Counted from the first letter of the stretch, positions 23,801 to 35,455 are shown. The stretch: 64,000 nucleotides of DNA from Pseudocercospora fijiensis CIRAD86 (GCF_000340215.1 NW_006921535.1:2569122-2633121), one strand, 5' to 3'. Program-made: numbers and translations. The notes: generated by a model not told the origin, from the sequence alone.

Positions 23801-26800
23801 GATATTAACCTCCCCCTACTCTAGCGAACCTACGACTACGTACGCCCTCTAGTAATATACCGCTACCCTATCGGTAACCCTATTATATCGAGCGACGCTA
23901 GTATATCCGGCGATATTACCGCGATAGTACGCTACTACCCTTAGAATAACGACTACGGCCCGCCGCCTATCGCCTTATATATATACCGCTAGGACGAATT
24001 GTCCGACCCTAGCTAGACCTAGCTAAAGGAACGCTACTATAAGTCCCTACTATTCTTTGCCTCCTAAGAGTCTAAATTCGAGCTATACGACGACTACGCT
24101 ACTACGCCGATAGAAGTAGCGTAGAAACTTAATTATAGTATCCTAGTAGAGTAGGTACTAGTACTAGTATACCGCGAACTAGACTAGCCGCTACGCGACT
24201 ACGTCGGCGAGTTTATAAGCGCTAAGATCTAGACGCGAATCTATAATACGCCGATCCTACGAGTTCTCCTTCGCGGACGCGCTACTAAGATCTACCTAAT
24301 TATAATCGCGGATTTTTTCCTATATAAGTACGGCTCCTATTGCGCCTTTATTACGCGTATCCGCGCGTAGGACTATATAGAAGCTACGGACTTCGCCTTG
24401 CTACTACTCGACTCGGAGCCTAGCGTAACGGACTACAACTTATTACAATGTATTAAGATTATACTCTAGGAAAATGCGAGCCTTCGTAGATATAATAAGA
24501 ACGACCGCTCCGAGTAGGCCCGTTTCTTTAGCATACTAGAATTCTGCTAGTTCCTCGATTAGGCGCCCGATATATCCGACGCTAGCGACGAAGGCGTAGT
24601 CGTTACGCTCCCTAACCCCTAGTATATAAAGCTTTTCTATAACCTAGACGACATCCCTATATACGTACGAAACTACGATATCTATTACGCTATTCGAACA
24701 CTATTACGACTTAATATCGATATAACTAATTACTAGAAGATAGGAGCGCTATATAGTAGAAACTACGTCTAGATAGTAGCGCCGCTATTCCGCGTACTAG
24801 TAAAGTACGGTTTCTATTCTAACGCAATTAGTACTCTATATAACGTACTTAAAGACATGCCTAGATAGAACAATACTAACGTTAACCTTGTCGCAGTCTA
24901 CGACTAGATCGCTTAGGTCGCAGGCCGCGACGAGATAGAGTAGTACCTAAATCGCGACGACCTACTAGGTTAGTACCCCTTAGAGTAGATACTTACGGCC
25001 GAGCGGATACGTAACTAGTAAACGGCAGCGATATACGTAAAGGTATAAGAAAAGATTCTAGCCGTAGAGCTAGTAGACCCTATTACTAGCGAAACAACCG
25101 CGCTACTATAATATTCTATATAGATCGCGTCGACGGTAGACTTTTAAACCGAATACTAGTACTAGCCCGAGCGTACGCTTATAATCGTCTACAACTAAGA
25201 CACTATCGTATAGAAGCGTAAGACAAGTAGAGAGTAGAAGGATTATTATAATACGCTATATAGCTACTAGGGCGACGAAGGCTTAAATCTAAATAAGAAG
25301 GCCCTACGATATAAGTAGGGCGCCGAGCTAAGCGAGACTATAGCAAATAATAAGCAAGACGCGCTAGGTATAGACGCGGCGTAAGACAAGTAAGACGCTA
25401 TCGAGCTATAGCCTATAACGTCTAGCGCGACGATCCTAATAAAAGATACTAAGATATAGGACGTTATAGCGAATACCGAAGCTAATCTACCGCTACCTAA
25501 GGGCCGTTACCTTAAGGACTCCCTATAGAAGCACTAGCCGACGCTAATCTAGGCGGTGCTCGCGAATGTTTTCCCGCAAAAGATAACGCTCGACGCTATC
25601 TATAAGGACGTCTAGACCCTTCTTAGATATATAACAATAGCGCGTTCCGTCGATAAGGAGCTTAGTAGGTAGGTAGAAGACGAGAATAGTATAGTAATTA
25701 TAGTAGACGGCGAATAGGTGCTTACCTTATACGGCTAAGTAGTATATAAAAAGGCAGTAGGCAAGCTTCCCTAGGTAGATACTAAGCTATTACAAGATCG
25801 CATATACTAGCTAAAGACTATTAACGAGCGACAACCGTAAAAGGCTACCGAGTAGCTATAACTACTAAAGGACGTTAGCAACGTAGAGGACGCCGCTACT
25901 AATAAGTCGCTAAAGGATATACCTAAGGACGCCGACTATAAGGAGGAGATAGGTCTAGTCGCTATATTATCGACTATAGTAGGAAGCAAGGCTTTAAAAT
26001 AGAATACTAAGATATAGGACCCTATAGAGGTGCAAGAACGCAATAAAGAGCTCTAGGAGGTAGTAATAAAGGCAATTTTAGCCTACGTAATAGAGCCTAT
26101 AACGGTAGTATAGCTAACCGAGGCTGTCTCTATTACGTTCCTAAATATAAAGACTATACTAGACGCTAAGTTCGCGTAGGAGTTACTAGAAGCTAACGTC
26201 GGTATAAGCCTTACTAAAGTAGGCGACGCGTTTATTCTAACCTCGAAAGGTAGGTTAGGGGCGAGGATTCGCGTAATAGAAACTACCTACTTTAACGACG
26301 AGTATAATCTAGGATAGTACGTCGTAGCGAACGACCCTAAGGCTAAAACGCTTACGTAAACGTACGACGAGGAGACCGAGTATAATAATATCCTAGCCTC
26401 TATCGACTATAACTCCCTAGTATACGAGAACCCTAATAGCGGTAACGACTCTCTAGTATATAACGACGCTTACGACGACGGCGACTCTCTAGTACGCTAA
26501 AACGCTAATAATAGCGACGACTTATAGTATAGCGATTAGAACGATAGTAAGCGATAGTAATACCCGATCCTAGACGGCGTCGATATAAATAGAGATATTC
26601 GAGACGCTATAAAGGCATTAGGCGCCCGCTAGCGTACTACTACTCTTTTCTATATAACGACGGTAAACGCCGTTAAAGTCGCTATAAAGGAGGATAATAA
26701 TACTATCGAGCGTATTATAATAATAGACAAGTTAGCCTATATAGGACAAATTACGCTCTAACTAGTATACGAATACTAATTCCTTAGCTTAGTATATAAG

Positions 26801-28610
26801 ACTGCTTATATAAACGAGTACTTTATATAATTTATTAGCGACTTTTACCCTACTCTAGTATCTAGTATAGACCTACGTAGTAGGCTCTAAGCTATATTCG
26901 ACCGCGTTTAGAGATACTATAGAGGCCCGCTAGTCTTAGGACCGACTCTGTTACTCTATACGCTACTATAGACGCATACGGTAGTAGAGTACGACGCTAA
27001 CCCCCTAGCCGCTAACTATAAAAACGAGATATCGGACGAGCCTACCGATTACGCCGAGCCTACCGATAGCGCCGATCCTACTACCTACGATAAGCCTACT
27101 AACGACACCGAGGACAATTAGGACTCTATATAAGCCGATACTAAGGACGCTAACGTTTAGGACCTTATATAAGCCGAGGACTATACTAATAACGCTAGCG
27201 ACGTATCTACTATCGACGACGCGATAGATACGCCTAAGGGATAAAAGAAGGACGACGATAAGAAGGACGCCCTAATAGACGTAAAGGAGGAGAAGTAGCG
27301 CCGTATAGCGGCTAGAGTAGCTAAGATAAATAAGGGTAAGGCAGATAAGGACGACGATTAGAAAGACAGCCTAGCTATTATAGATAAGAAGAAGGTACGC
27401 TATAGAGCGGTTAATATAGATAAGGATAAGAACTTCTAGCGCTCTAGTATATAGTATACTAGTATAGAAGACTAGTTAGAGTCGTAGTATTAAGCTAATA
27501 TAGTAGTACTAATATATAATATACTAGGATTTAAAACAATAGATTATATACTACTAATAGGTACCTGCTTGTCTAACTTCAAATTAGGAATAATATACTA
27601 TAAGGTCGACGATACTACTATTAGCTTAAAGGATCTCGGAAAGTAGTATATATACTCCGTCGAGGCATAGGGATATCTACGCTCTAAGCGTAAGCTAATC
27701 GGCCCGCCGTATCTATACTATAAGCAGCATCCTAACGGAATATATAAGATTGCCGCTATTGCCTATTATACTATACTTATAGGTAGCAGCACCTTCTACT
27801 ATAAGGCCCTAGATTAGGTTACTTAGACGTATATCGATAATATAAGCAACTAGGCGATAATTACAACTATAATACCGCTAGATATCGAGGGCGAAACTAA
27901 GCTAGTTACCTCTTTACGCTAATAGTAGGCGCGCTAGCGGAAGTACTATAAGGACCTAAACTACGACCTATATAAGAAGTAGCTCTAAATTATTTCCCTG
28001 TCCTACCTTACCTTTAAGGCCGCTACGGTAGAGTAGCTAATAGAGATCGATATCGTAGCAATCCTAGACTACGCCCTTACGAATATATAGGCCTATAATA
28101 CGACTAACGAAGACGGTATACTAACGGATGTCGCGCTCGACTATTTCCTATATATAGTATATCTCTAGCTATAATTAGGCCGTATACCGAGCGTAGACCG
28201 CGATTAGGTTACTACCTATAATAAGAAGAGCTTACTACTAAAAGACATTAAGTATAATTACGCTATAGAGGACGTAGATCCGGTAAAGTTATACCGTAGA
28301 CTAGGGCGTATAGGTATTATAGGACGATACTAGTCGCTTACCGACGAGTAACGCGCCGACTTATACCTCTATCTACCGGACGAGCTCGCTATAGCTATTA
28401 AGTCTAAGACTCTCGTTAGTACCGTAGCTGCTAACGAAGAAGCGCTAGCTACGCTACAACTATCGGAGAAGCGTAAGACTAAGTCGCGGTATAGCGCCGC
28501 TAACGCCGGTACCCTCGCCCTAGCCTCTAAAGGTAAGGGTAAGGCCTTCCCCCTACTAAAAGGTAAGGACAAGAATAAGCTACCGAAAATCTAGATAGGC
28601 TAACTCTTCG
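23800..28610 (+). pseudogene. Relic of a roughly 1,570-codon protein of unknown function
   Basis: A single phase (codon starts 23882, 26579 and 28358, all with remainder 2 on division by three) stays coherent for about 4.7 kb. The only interruptions I saw are TAG/TAA, and no frameshift was seen. The N-terminal third looks globular, with segments such as LYIYR, LLFFAS, VLVLVYRELD and KIYLIIIADFFLYKYGSY. The middle is acidic and rich in Asp, Tyr and Asn (about 26350-26570). A Lys/Asp/Glu-rich linker follows at 27230-27430, then a second globular part (LIGTCLSNFKLGIIYYKVDD..., KLIGPPYLYYKQHPNGIYKI). I recognise no domain. It lies directly downstream of the chromovirus Pol in the same orientation and may be a captured or element-encoded gene. 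Confidence 0.5.
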
Positions 28611-29014
28611 TACGCGCCTTATCTCTATTAGCCTCGGTACCTGCCTCGATACCTATACTTAAAACGCTAAAGTAAGTCTAGTACGTCGGCGTACGTAAGA
28701 TATAAGATAAGAGCGGCGGAACAAAGCGCAAGCAAGCTAGTACTAGTACTAGCGAGATATTTAACTAAAAGAGACGACGCTAATATATAAACTTTATAAC
28801 TAGCTCTAATACTAAGGCTACGCTAAAGTCGGCTACTAAGAAGACGCACGCTAAACTAGTAGACTTAGACTAAGGAGAGGAGGACATACTCGAGACGACG
28901 AGAATATATAATACAAATATAAGCGGTAAGGAAAACAAGTAGAAGCGGAAGGAGTATATAAGAAGGGGTTTAGCTAATATAGAACGCTAGCCTTCGTTCT
29001 ATTAGATAGGGATA
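28611..29014. other. 3' end of the insertion, no gene recognised
   Basis: RIP-mutated sequence rich in Lys/Arg/Thr codons in the same phase as the preceding relic; it may be that protein's C-terminal tail. It ends at the second copy of the 114-bp repeat. Confidence 0.35.
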
Positions 29015-29128
29015 CTATTACGGTAGGGACGGTACGCTAGCTAAGCCTAATATATACTTTCCGTAGAACTGTAGATACTTACCCTAATACTATACTATTA
29101 CCTAACTACTAATCGTCCCTCGTATAAT
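29015..29128. repeat. Right copy of the 114-bp direct repeat
   Basis: It matches 15331-15444 in the same orientation, apart from a few C/T differences. Beyond it, to the right, the helicase relic continues toward its N-terminus. Confidence 0.85.
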
Positions 29129-29480
29129 AGAATCTTTCGCAGTTCTTAGGTAACGATATTGCGATATACGTTAATAGCTTCTAGGGTACGTATCGCATCG
29201 TAGACTAACTACTATACTTGCCTAAGTAATGTCTTAGTATTAAAGATCTTGTCGTAGCGCTACTAGAACTAGGCTTTATATTTACTCTTTCTAGCTAGCT
29301 ACTCGACTAGTAGTAAATAGCTAAAGTCTAGCGATTCTCGACTAATAGTAGCGCGACCTAGCAGCTTAGGTCCGATAGGCTAGCTGTCTTTCTTCGAAGC
29401 TACTTTCTTCGCTGCCTTGTCTTTCTTTGCCTAGGCGTAGCGCTACTTCTCGCTACTACCTAATTTTAGTAGTATTATTA
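29015..29480 (-). pseudogene. RecQ-like helicase relic, N-terminal part
   Basis: The minus-strand translation, read through stops, runs KKDKAAKKVASKKDS, then LVYDAIRTLEAINVYRNIVT, then into the segment duplicated at 15331-15444. Joined across the insertion it precedes the Walker A motif at about 15206-15227 in the right order and strand. This indicates one gene split by the insertion, or two truncated copies of the same element. There is a one-base phase change near 29110. Confidence 0.5.
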
Positions 29481-30220
29481 TTAGTAATAGATACAGTAGC
29501 GGCGGCGGCAGCGGTAAGAAAGAGATATAACTAGGATAATAGACTCGAGTAGGTTAATGCTAGTACTAGCGCGGGTATTAATATTAGTATCTATTTAGAG
29601 CTAGGCTTCTAAATCCTTTAAGCGGCGGCAGTAGCAGCGGCGGTAGCGATAGCAAGGTCGAACTCGAACTTAGAATATATACGAAGCAGCTAGCGCGCGC
29701 GCGCGCATATATATATATATATATATATAAGCGCTAGACAGTTATAGTCGCTATAATAGTAGAAACAAATAGTAAAGAGTATAGCGCGTAGCCCTAGATA
29801 GCGAGATAGAGGTAATAGTAACACTTTTTAGGCATTCTAAAGTACGGAGATTAGAGAGGTAGTTAATGCGACAGACTGTACGTACTTTGTTTAGCGCTAT
29901 ATATACTGTTTATAGATAAGTAATACTAGGTAGGGTAGATAGTAAACGGAAATAATAATTACCTTATCTTAGAAAACTAAGAATTAATCTTTATATTAAC
30001 ATTTTCGCGACTACTTTATATAGGCAATCTAATAGATTATATTAAAGCGTATAGCTACGCCCGCGGATGCAAACCGCTATTTTGCGTAGTTACGACGCTG
30101 TATTTAATCTTCGTAAACTAAACAATGATTAGGTATATATAGGTAGCCCGGTTTGACTTTAGGCGCTCCGCTGTAGCTTTCTCTATACCCAATATAGTTA
30201 GTATCGATGCCTAAGGAAAC
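29481..30220. other. RIP-mutated flank without a recognised gene
   Basis: It contains GGCGGCGGCAGCGG-type repeats (about 29495-29515 and 29625-29650) that could be the upstream coding end of the helicase relic, then AT-rich sequence. CA/TG depletion fades out around 30050-30220, giving a gradual border with the gene island. Confidence 0.45.
29693..29729. repeat. (GC)7(AT)11 compound microsatellite
   Basis: Seven GC dinucleotides (29693-29706) run straight into eleven and a half AT dinucleotides (29707-29729). Alternating purine-pyrimidine sequence of this kind can adopt Z-DNA or cruciform structures. Confidence 0.95.
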
Positions 30221-30258
30221 AGAATCACGTAGAAGAATCTACAACACTCGGAGCGCCT
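30160..30258. repeat. Short imperfect inverted repeat at the RIP border
   Basis: AGGCGCTCCG at 30161-30170 is the exact reverse complement of CGGAGCGCCT at 30249-30258. The similarity continues inward imperfectly (CTGTAGCTTTCTCT versus TGTTGTAGATTCTTCT). The pair spans about 100 bp and could be a small MITE-like element or chance. Confidence 0.45.
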
Positions 30259-31288
30259 GAGAGGAGGTAGACGCGGGTGACTTCGGTACCTGCGCTAGAC
30301 GTGACAAGCATGATGACATCCAGGCTCACCCTGCTGGGATTGCCAGTGCAGAGAGCAGGTGTTGTGGCATAATCCCAGTGCGTCAGATGAACATGCATCA
30401 CAGGAGGAACAACCAAGGCATTGAGCGTGACTGAGCGAAGGCGGTTATGGCCATTGGAGGCCTAGTCTAACTTCACGATAGGCCTGAGCACACTCGGCCT
30501 CACTTTGAGAGGTGAAGCCTACGCCAGAACAAATCATCGCCTAACACACCGCCCCGCCCACCTTGAAGCACTTTGAGCCGCCATTCCCACACATACCCAG
30601 ACTGCCGGCGGCGCGGTCCTTGGCTTGGAAGGGCATCGGCATCCCGCATGCGCCATCCGTCAGCAGCAAACCTTCAGTCTAGCAGTTCTCAGAAGCCAGA
30701 AGCTCAGAAGGCTGCAGAGCCCAATCAGGTGACTCGCGATGTGTGATTGCATCACTTCCACCTACTGACACCTCGCAATTGGAGCCAACGAGGCAGGCAG
30801 GCGTCGCCACAGAAAACATATGCGCAGCCGAGTTGATCAAACTAATCACCACGCGTCAGCGACGAGTCTTTTTGCAGCATCGTGGTGGAATGCGAAATCT
30901 TCATAACTCACGCATTCTGCCCGTCGAGTGCAACTGAGCTCCATCGCTCCCAGTGACTCGGCTGCTCGCGTGGTCGTGAGAAGAGACCAGCTCGCCGGTC
31001 ACTCATTAATTATCCAGCCAGCCAGCAATCCTCGTTTCAACTTTCGGCAGATCCACCTCTTCCCTCTCATCATATTCATCAGCGCCAAACGTCGGCTCAA
31101 GCAGAAAGCAGACAACATATCCCTCGCCACAACACAAGCACAAGCACTGCCGTCCCCAGCCTCGTGCAGCAAGGCGGCCCAACTACAACGCAGGCGCTGG
31201 CATAGCCCAGCACACTAGAGCGTCATCCCGGCCGACTCCGCCTCTCAGAACCCGCCACCAGGAGGCTACCTGGTGACCCCTCTGGCGC
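30259..31288. promoter_or_regulatory. Gene-free leader and promoter region of the glycine-zipper gene
   Basis: Normal-composition sequence without a convincing coding frame. From about 30950 to 31280 it is C- and CA-rich with pyrimidine tracts (CTCTTCCCTCTCATCATA), as is usual for transcription start regions and 5' untranslated leaders of filamentous ascomycete genes. No specific operator was recognised. Confidence 0.35.
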
Positions 31289-32811
31289 ATGGAAAACATC
31301 GTCGAAAACTCCCTCGAGCTGGGAAATTACCTCACCGACCGGTACTGGGAGAAGGGCTGGGATACATATCAGAAATACGTCAACGGAAAGAAAGTCGAAT
31401 CCGTCTACACACCGTACGAGAAGCGCAAGCACGGGGGCACTGCCGGACACCCACGCTCTGCTTCATCATCATCCTCGTCTTCGTCGTCGAACAGCCGTGT
31501 CGGCCGTCGGTCAGCACCCGAGCCACCGCCGCCGCAAACGCAAGGCCATTCCCTGACTGTAAAGTCACCAGATTCAGGTGGTGGCGTTGCTCAGCGAATA
31601 GCTCGGCCTGAGCTTACCGGTTTACCAGGCGCAGTTGCGCTCGCTCAGCTTCCCACAGACGTCCGCCCAAGTACTTACCACTCCCGAGAAGAAGGCTCCC
31701 GCCGTCTTCAAGCTGAATATCTTCCCATCTCTGAGCGCGACGTAGGAAAAGAGCATACTCGCGGCGCTAGTACGTTGCTGCAACAAGAGGAAGAGTACAG
31801 CAAAGAGATTCGACGCCAGTACCGAGCTGAAACCGACGATCCCCGGAGACCAGCAGCAGAAGTTCTTCCAAAGAAGGACCTCTGGACTCTAGACGAACTA
31901 GATCCACCGAACAATCGACAGCTCAGCATAACAGGACCTTCAAGCAAGCGCGAAAGCATTCTCAAAGACTCGGCCGCGTCGAGACGAGACAGCGCCGTGA
32001 TGGCATCCGGATACAACGACAACTATAATGGTAACACGCAGTACCAAGGCGAAGGTCGTGCACGCTCGGCGCAACCGCCAAAGAGTCGATACTACGATGA
32101 CGACGATAGCGATTATGACGAGCGTAGCGGAAAGAGGACCAGTGGTCGGGGTCGTGGATGGGATGATCGATACGACGATCGCGACTACGACCGCGTAGAG
32201 GAGGTGACTGAGCGGTACAGAGGCCCTGTAAGTGCAGGACCACTCGTCGTTCGTCCATCAACCGTGTGTGAAGCTTTGCAGAATATGAGCTGACCATTTT
32301 CTAGCCTGTTGACCGCCCTTATGCTACGCAGAGAGGCGACAGCTACCGATCTGGATACGATGCACCATATGGAGCTGGTGCAGTAACACAGTACGGTCGT
32401 CGGTCAGATGGTGCCCTTGATCGCTCAGGAGATCGCGAGTCGTATGTCAGTCGCCGCTCCAAGTCTCGAGGTCGCAGCGATCGCGACAGATCTTACTCGC
32501 GATCCCGTTCCCGAAGCCGAAGTAATGAACGCGAGCGAGGCGAAGGAATCCGTGGTAAGATTGAAGATGCCTTCGACACCTCTGGTCGTGGTCTTGCTAC
32601 TGGTCTCGCCGGAGCTGTTATTGGCGGGCTTGCAGGAAGGCAATTTGGCCAGAGACATCAGCAACGCGACATACTGATAGGCGCAGTCGTTGGAGGACTC
32701 GGGGCAAATCTCGCCGAAAACAAGTACCGCGAATGGAAAGATGAGAAGCGGGATCGGGAGGAACGATGGGAGCAGAGATATGATGGCCGCAGCAGGAGCA
32801 ATGTGCGATGA
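31289..32811 (+). CDS. Glycine-zipper, SR-rich protein of unknown function (2 exons)
   Basis: Exons are 31289-32227 and 32332-32811, with a 104-nt intron (donor GTAAGT, branch GCTGAC, acceptor CGCAG), giving 472 aa. The N-terminus (about residues 1-45) is a conserved-looking block, MENIVENSLELGNYLTDRYW. A Ser- and Pro-rich disordered part follows, then an acidic/Arg/Tyr stretch (about 260-310). After the intron there is an RS-dipeptide segment (SYSRSRSRSRSNERERGEG). Near the C-terminus a glycine zipper, GLATGLAGAVIGGLAGRQFG, is followed by a second Gly/Ala helix IGAVVGGLGANLAENKY, as in glycine-zipper 2TM proteins, and then by a charged tail. It is probably membrane-associated. The role is unknown; the RS repeats alone do not make it a splicing factor. 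Confidence 0.75.
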
Positions 32812-33482
32812 TGAGCACTGCACCACACTTGAGAAGCTGCATCGGAAGGCGTCTTCGACAAGGAATACTTTACGACTTTTGAAGATATGGATTATGATGG
32901 CAAAGCATGACTAGAGAGCGAGAGCGACGGTAATTTTTGCGGATTGATGAAACTCAGCGACGGAGTCTCTTGGACCAAGCTTGATGTTCTTGTAGAAAGA
33001 TTCGACAGAAGTCAATTGTGTGTGTCTCAGAAACATCGTCGCTCTCTTACAGCCTTTGGCCTGCCTGGTCGCGGGCAATTTGCAGCAAATCCGCCTGGGT
33101 GTTCACTAGTTTTGTGAAGGCGTGCTGTTGCAAGCAGCATTGTACGCGCTCTACGATCGATGCTCGAGAACAGACCAGACCACTGTCTGCAACGTGACGA
33201 CCGACGCTCAATCGTTGTAGCGGAGCTCTATCGTACATCGCGGCTCCCCAAATGCGTCATGTCGTTCATGTGAGACACGGACCCTTGATCTCCTCGTGAA
33301 CGTCCCCATGATCACATTTCCCTGCATTCCATTCCATTGCTTCCCTGTCACAGACCTATTCCTGCTTCTTCCATCCATTTGAGCGTTTAGTTTGCCGTAT
33401 TTGCTTCAAACAACGATAAGTAGACATTGCAGCGCATTGCCTCCGAGTCCAGCGCTACAGCCCCAGCGCTGCATCCCTTGGT
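32812..33482. other. Intergenic region
   Basis: No convincing gene. It holds the 3' flank of the glycine-zipper gene and the upstream region of the alkaline phosphatase gene. The last 200 bp are pyrimidine-rich (CCATTCCATTGCTTCCCTG), typical of a fungal promoter and leader. Confidence 0.5.
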
Positions 33483-35295
33483 ATGGCCGCAGGTGACGCG
33501 CCAGTAATACAACGTCCTCCCTCTCAGAGCAGCGGCGAAGGCGGTATTGAGGAAGAAGATGCACTCCTGACAGGCCAGCGAACCGGCAAAACCCCCGCCA
33601 CGACGAGCACATCACGGAATGCGGATCGATATCAGCGATGGCGAGAAATAGGACTATTCGTATGGGCGGTGATAGCAACAGCCGTTGTGATCGTGCTGGC
33701 TGTGGTGTGGCAGCACAACTCGCAGACATCAGGCAAGCATGGCGGCAGTGCAGGAAAAGGAGGAAAGAGGAATCTCATTTTCATGGTCAGCGATGGTATG
33801 GGGCCAACATCTCTTACCTTGACAAGGAGTTGGAGACAATATACAGAACAACTGCCTTGGGACGAGACCCTCATTCTTGATGAGCATTTGATTGGGCAGT
33901 CGAGGACGAGGAGTTCGAGTTCACTGGTCACAGACAGTGCTGCGGGAGCCACGGCGTTCAGTTGCGGGAAGAAGTCTTATAATGGAGCAATATCTGTACT
34001 GCCAAACTTCGATCCCTGTGGGAGTGTTATGGAGGCTGCGAAGAAGATGGGATATACGACGGGACTGGTTGTTTACAACTCGGATACAGATGCTACGCCT
34101 TGCCGTATTCGCCAGCCATGTGAGGAGAAGAGAGATGGAGGACGATATTGCACTGCAGATGATTGGCGAGACGCATCCTTTGGGAAGAATGGTGGATCTT
34201 ATGATTGGAGGTGGGAGGTGCCATTTCTTGCCAAACAGCACTGAGGGAGGATGCAGAGCTGATGACATTGATGTGATTGACGTTGCGGGAAAGAAGCATG
34301 ACTGGAATTATATCGGCAAGCGAGACGACTTTGACAACTTGGGCACTGATGCAAAGTTGCCGTTGCTGGCTCTCTTCGCGCCGACCGACATTCCATATGA
34401 GATTGATCGTCGGCATCAGGAAGACGTCTATCCGTCGCTGGCAGAAACTGCGAAAAAGGCTTTGGATATCCTCAGCGCAGCAACGCAGGACAAGAATCAA
34501 GGTTTCTTCATCATGATTGAAGGCTCAAGAATAGACCATGCCGGTCACGCCAACGACCCAGCAGCACAAGTCCACGAGGTTTTGGCTTACGACCGCGCCA
34601 TGTCCGCCGTTCTCGACTTCATCGAGCATTCTGGTGTGCCGACCCTTATGGTCAGCACATCCGACCACGAAACGGGAGGTCTGGCCACAGCCCGTCAACT
34701 CCACGAGGAATACCCAGATTACCTCTGGTACCCTTCAGTCCTCGCAAACGCCTCCCATTCCGCCTCGTACGCTGCTCAGGAATACTACCTCCACCAACAG
34801 AAACGGGCAACGACAGCTATCATCGAGACAGAATCCAAAGACGAAGAAACCTACCTCAAATCTTTGATCAAATCAGCCCTCGGGATCCACGACCCAACTT
34901 CCGCGGAACTCTCCTCCCTAATCAACCACGAATCCCCAGCCTCCTACATCTTCGCCGACATGATCTCCCGCCGAGCCCAAACAGGCTGGTCAACCCACGG
35001 CCATTCCGGCGCAGATGTCAACATTTACGCATCCGACCCCGTCGCCGCAGAAGCTCTAAAGGGAAACCACGAAAACATCGAAGTCGGCCAATTCCTTCGA
35101 GATTACCTTGGTGTGAATGCGGAAGTGGAGAAAGTCACGGAGAAATTGAAGAAGCATATGCATAGCGTTGGCGCGGAAGCGTTTTTGGGCAGCGTTCCTG
35201 AGGAGCAAGAGAGGTTGGATGGACAGGATCATTTGGATGAGTATCACGGCGATCATAAGACGAGGCATAAGAGGTGTGATATTTGCGGGCATTAG
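33483..35295 (+). CDS. Vacuolar-type alkaline phosphatase (Pho8 family), with three small frame disruptions
   Basis: This is a single-exon gene for a type II membrane alkaline phosphatase that hydrolyses phosphomonoesters in the vacuole. It has a short cytosolic N-terminus and a signal anchor at residues 56-76 (IGLFVWAVIATAVVIVLAVV). MVSDGMGPTS supplies the metal-binding Asp104, and DSAAGATAF supplies the Ser152 nucleophile. Downstream lie MIEGSRIDHAGHANDP, STSDHETGGL and THGHSGADVNIYA, the remaining metal ligands. The frame changes within 34072-34101: relative to the conserved T-G-L-V-V-T-x-R-I-x-D-A-T-P-A block there is one extra T (34072-34074), one missing base (about 34086) and one extra T (34100-34101). 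Reading through gives about 603 aa, the usual length. The gene is otherwise intact, so sequence error is as likely as a pseudogene. Confidence 0.85.
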
Positions 35296-35372
35296 GAGGA
35301 CATGGTTTACACATCGACGCCTTCGTCTCTGTGGGGATCTGGAGAGGTCTTGAAAGCGGCGACTCGATCTTT

Positions 35373-35455
35373 GCTAGCCTGGCATAAAAAGACGATGGCT
35401 CTTCTTGAAGCATGGCTAGCCTGGAATCAGAAGACGATGGCTCTTCTTGAAGCAT
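35373..35455. repeat. 41-bp tandem duplication
   Basis: 35373-35413 and 35415-35455 share GCTAGCCTGG and AAGACGATGGCTCTTCTTGA, with a few differences in between (GCATAAAA versus GAATCAGA). It lies in the 3' flank of the alkaline phosphatase gene. Confidence 0.9.

Larger units (their letters stand above)
15445..29014 (+). mobile_element. 13.6-kb insertion: Ty3/Gypsy chromovirus plus long unknown frame
   Basis: Everything between the two 114-bp repeats reads on the plus strand, opposite to the interrupted helicase. It contains a gag-like region, protease, reverse transcriptase, RNase H, integrase and chromodomain in Ty3/Gypsy order, ending near 23290, and then a further relic frame of about 1,570 codons. 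I could not pair long terminal repeats around the chromovirus, so its exact borders are unknown. A nested or composite structure is likely. All coding frames are disrupted by RIP. Confidence 0.6.

Noticed and set aside
29693..29729. CRISPR-like or telomere-like repeat
   Set aside because: It is a simple dinucleotide microsatellite; no spacer-repeat structure or TTAGGG-type telomere repeat occurs anywhere in the window.
31708..32297. Minus-strand frames across the glycine-zipper gene
   Set aside because: They are shadows of the plus-strand gene, whose exon-intron structure and domains are well supported.
34068..34115. A 48-nt GT-AG intron in the alkaline phosphatase gene that would restore the frame
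   Set aside because: It would delete a block that is conserved in the family and clearly encoded here in shifted phases; three single-base indels explain the sequence better.
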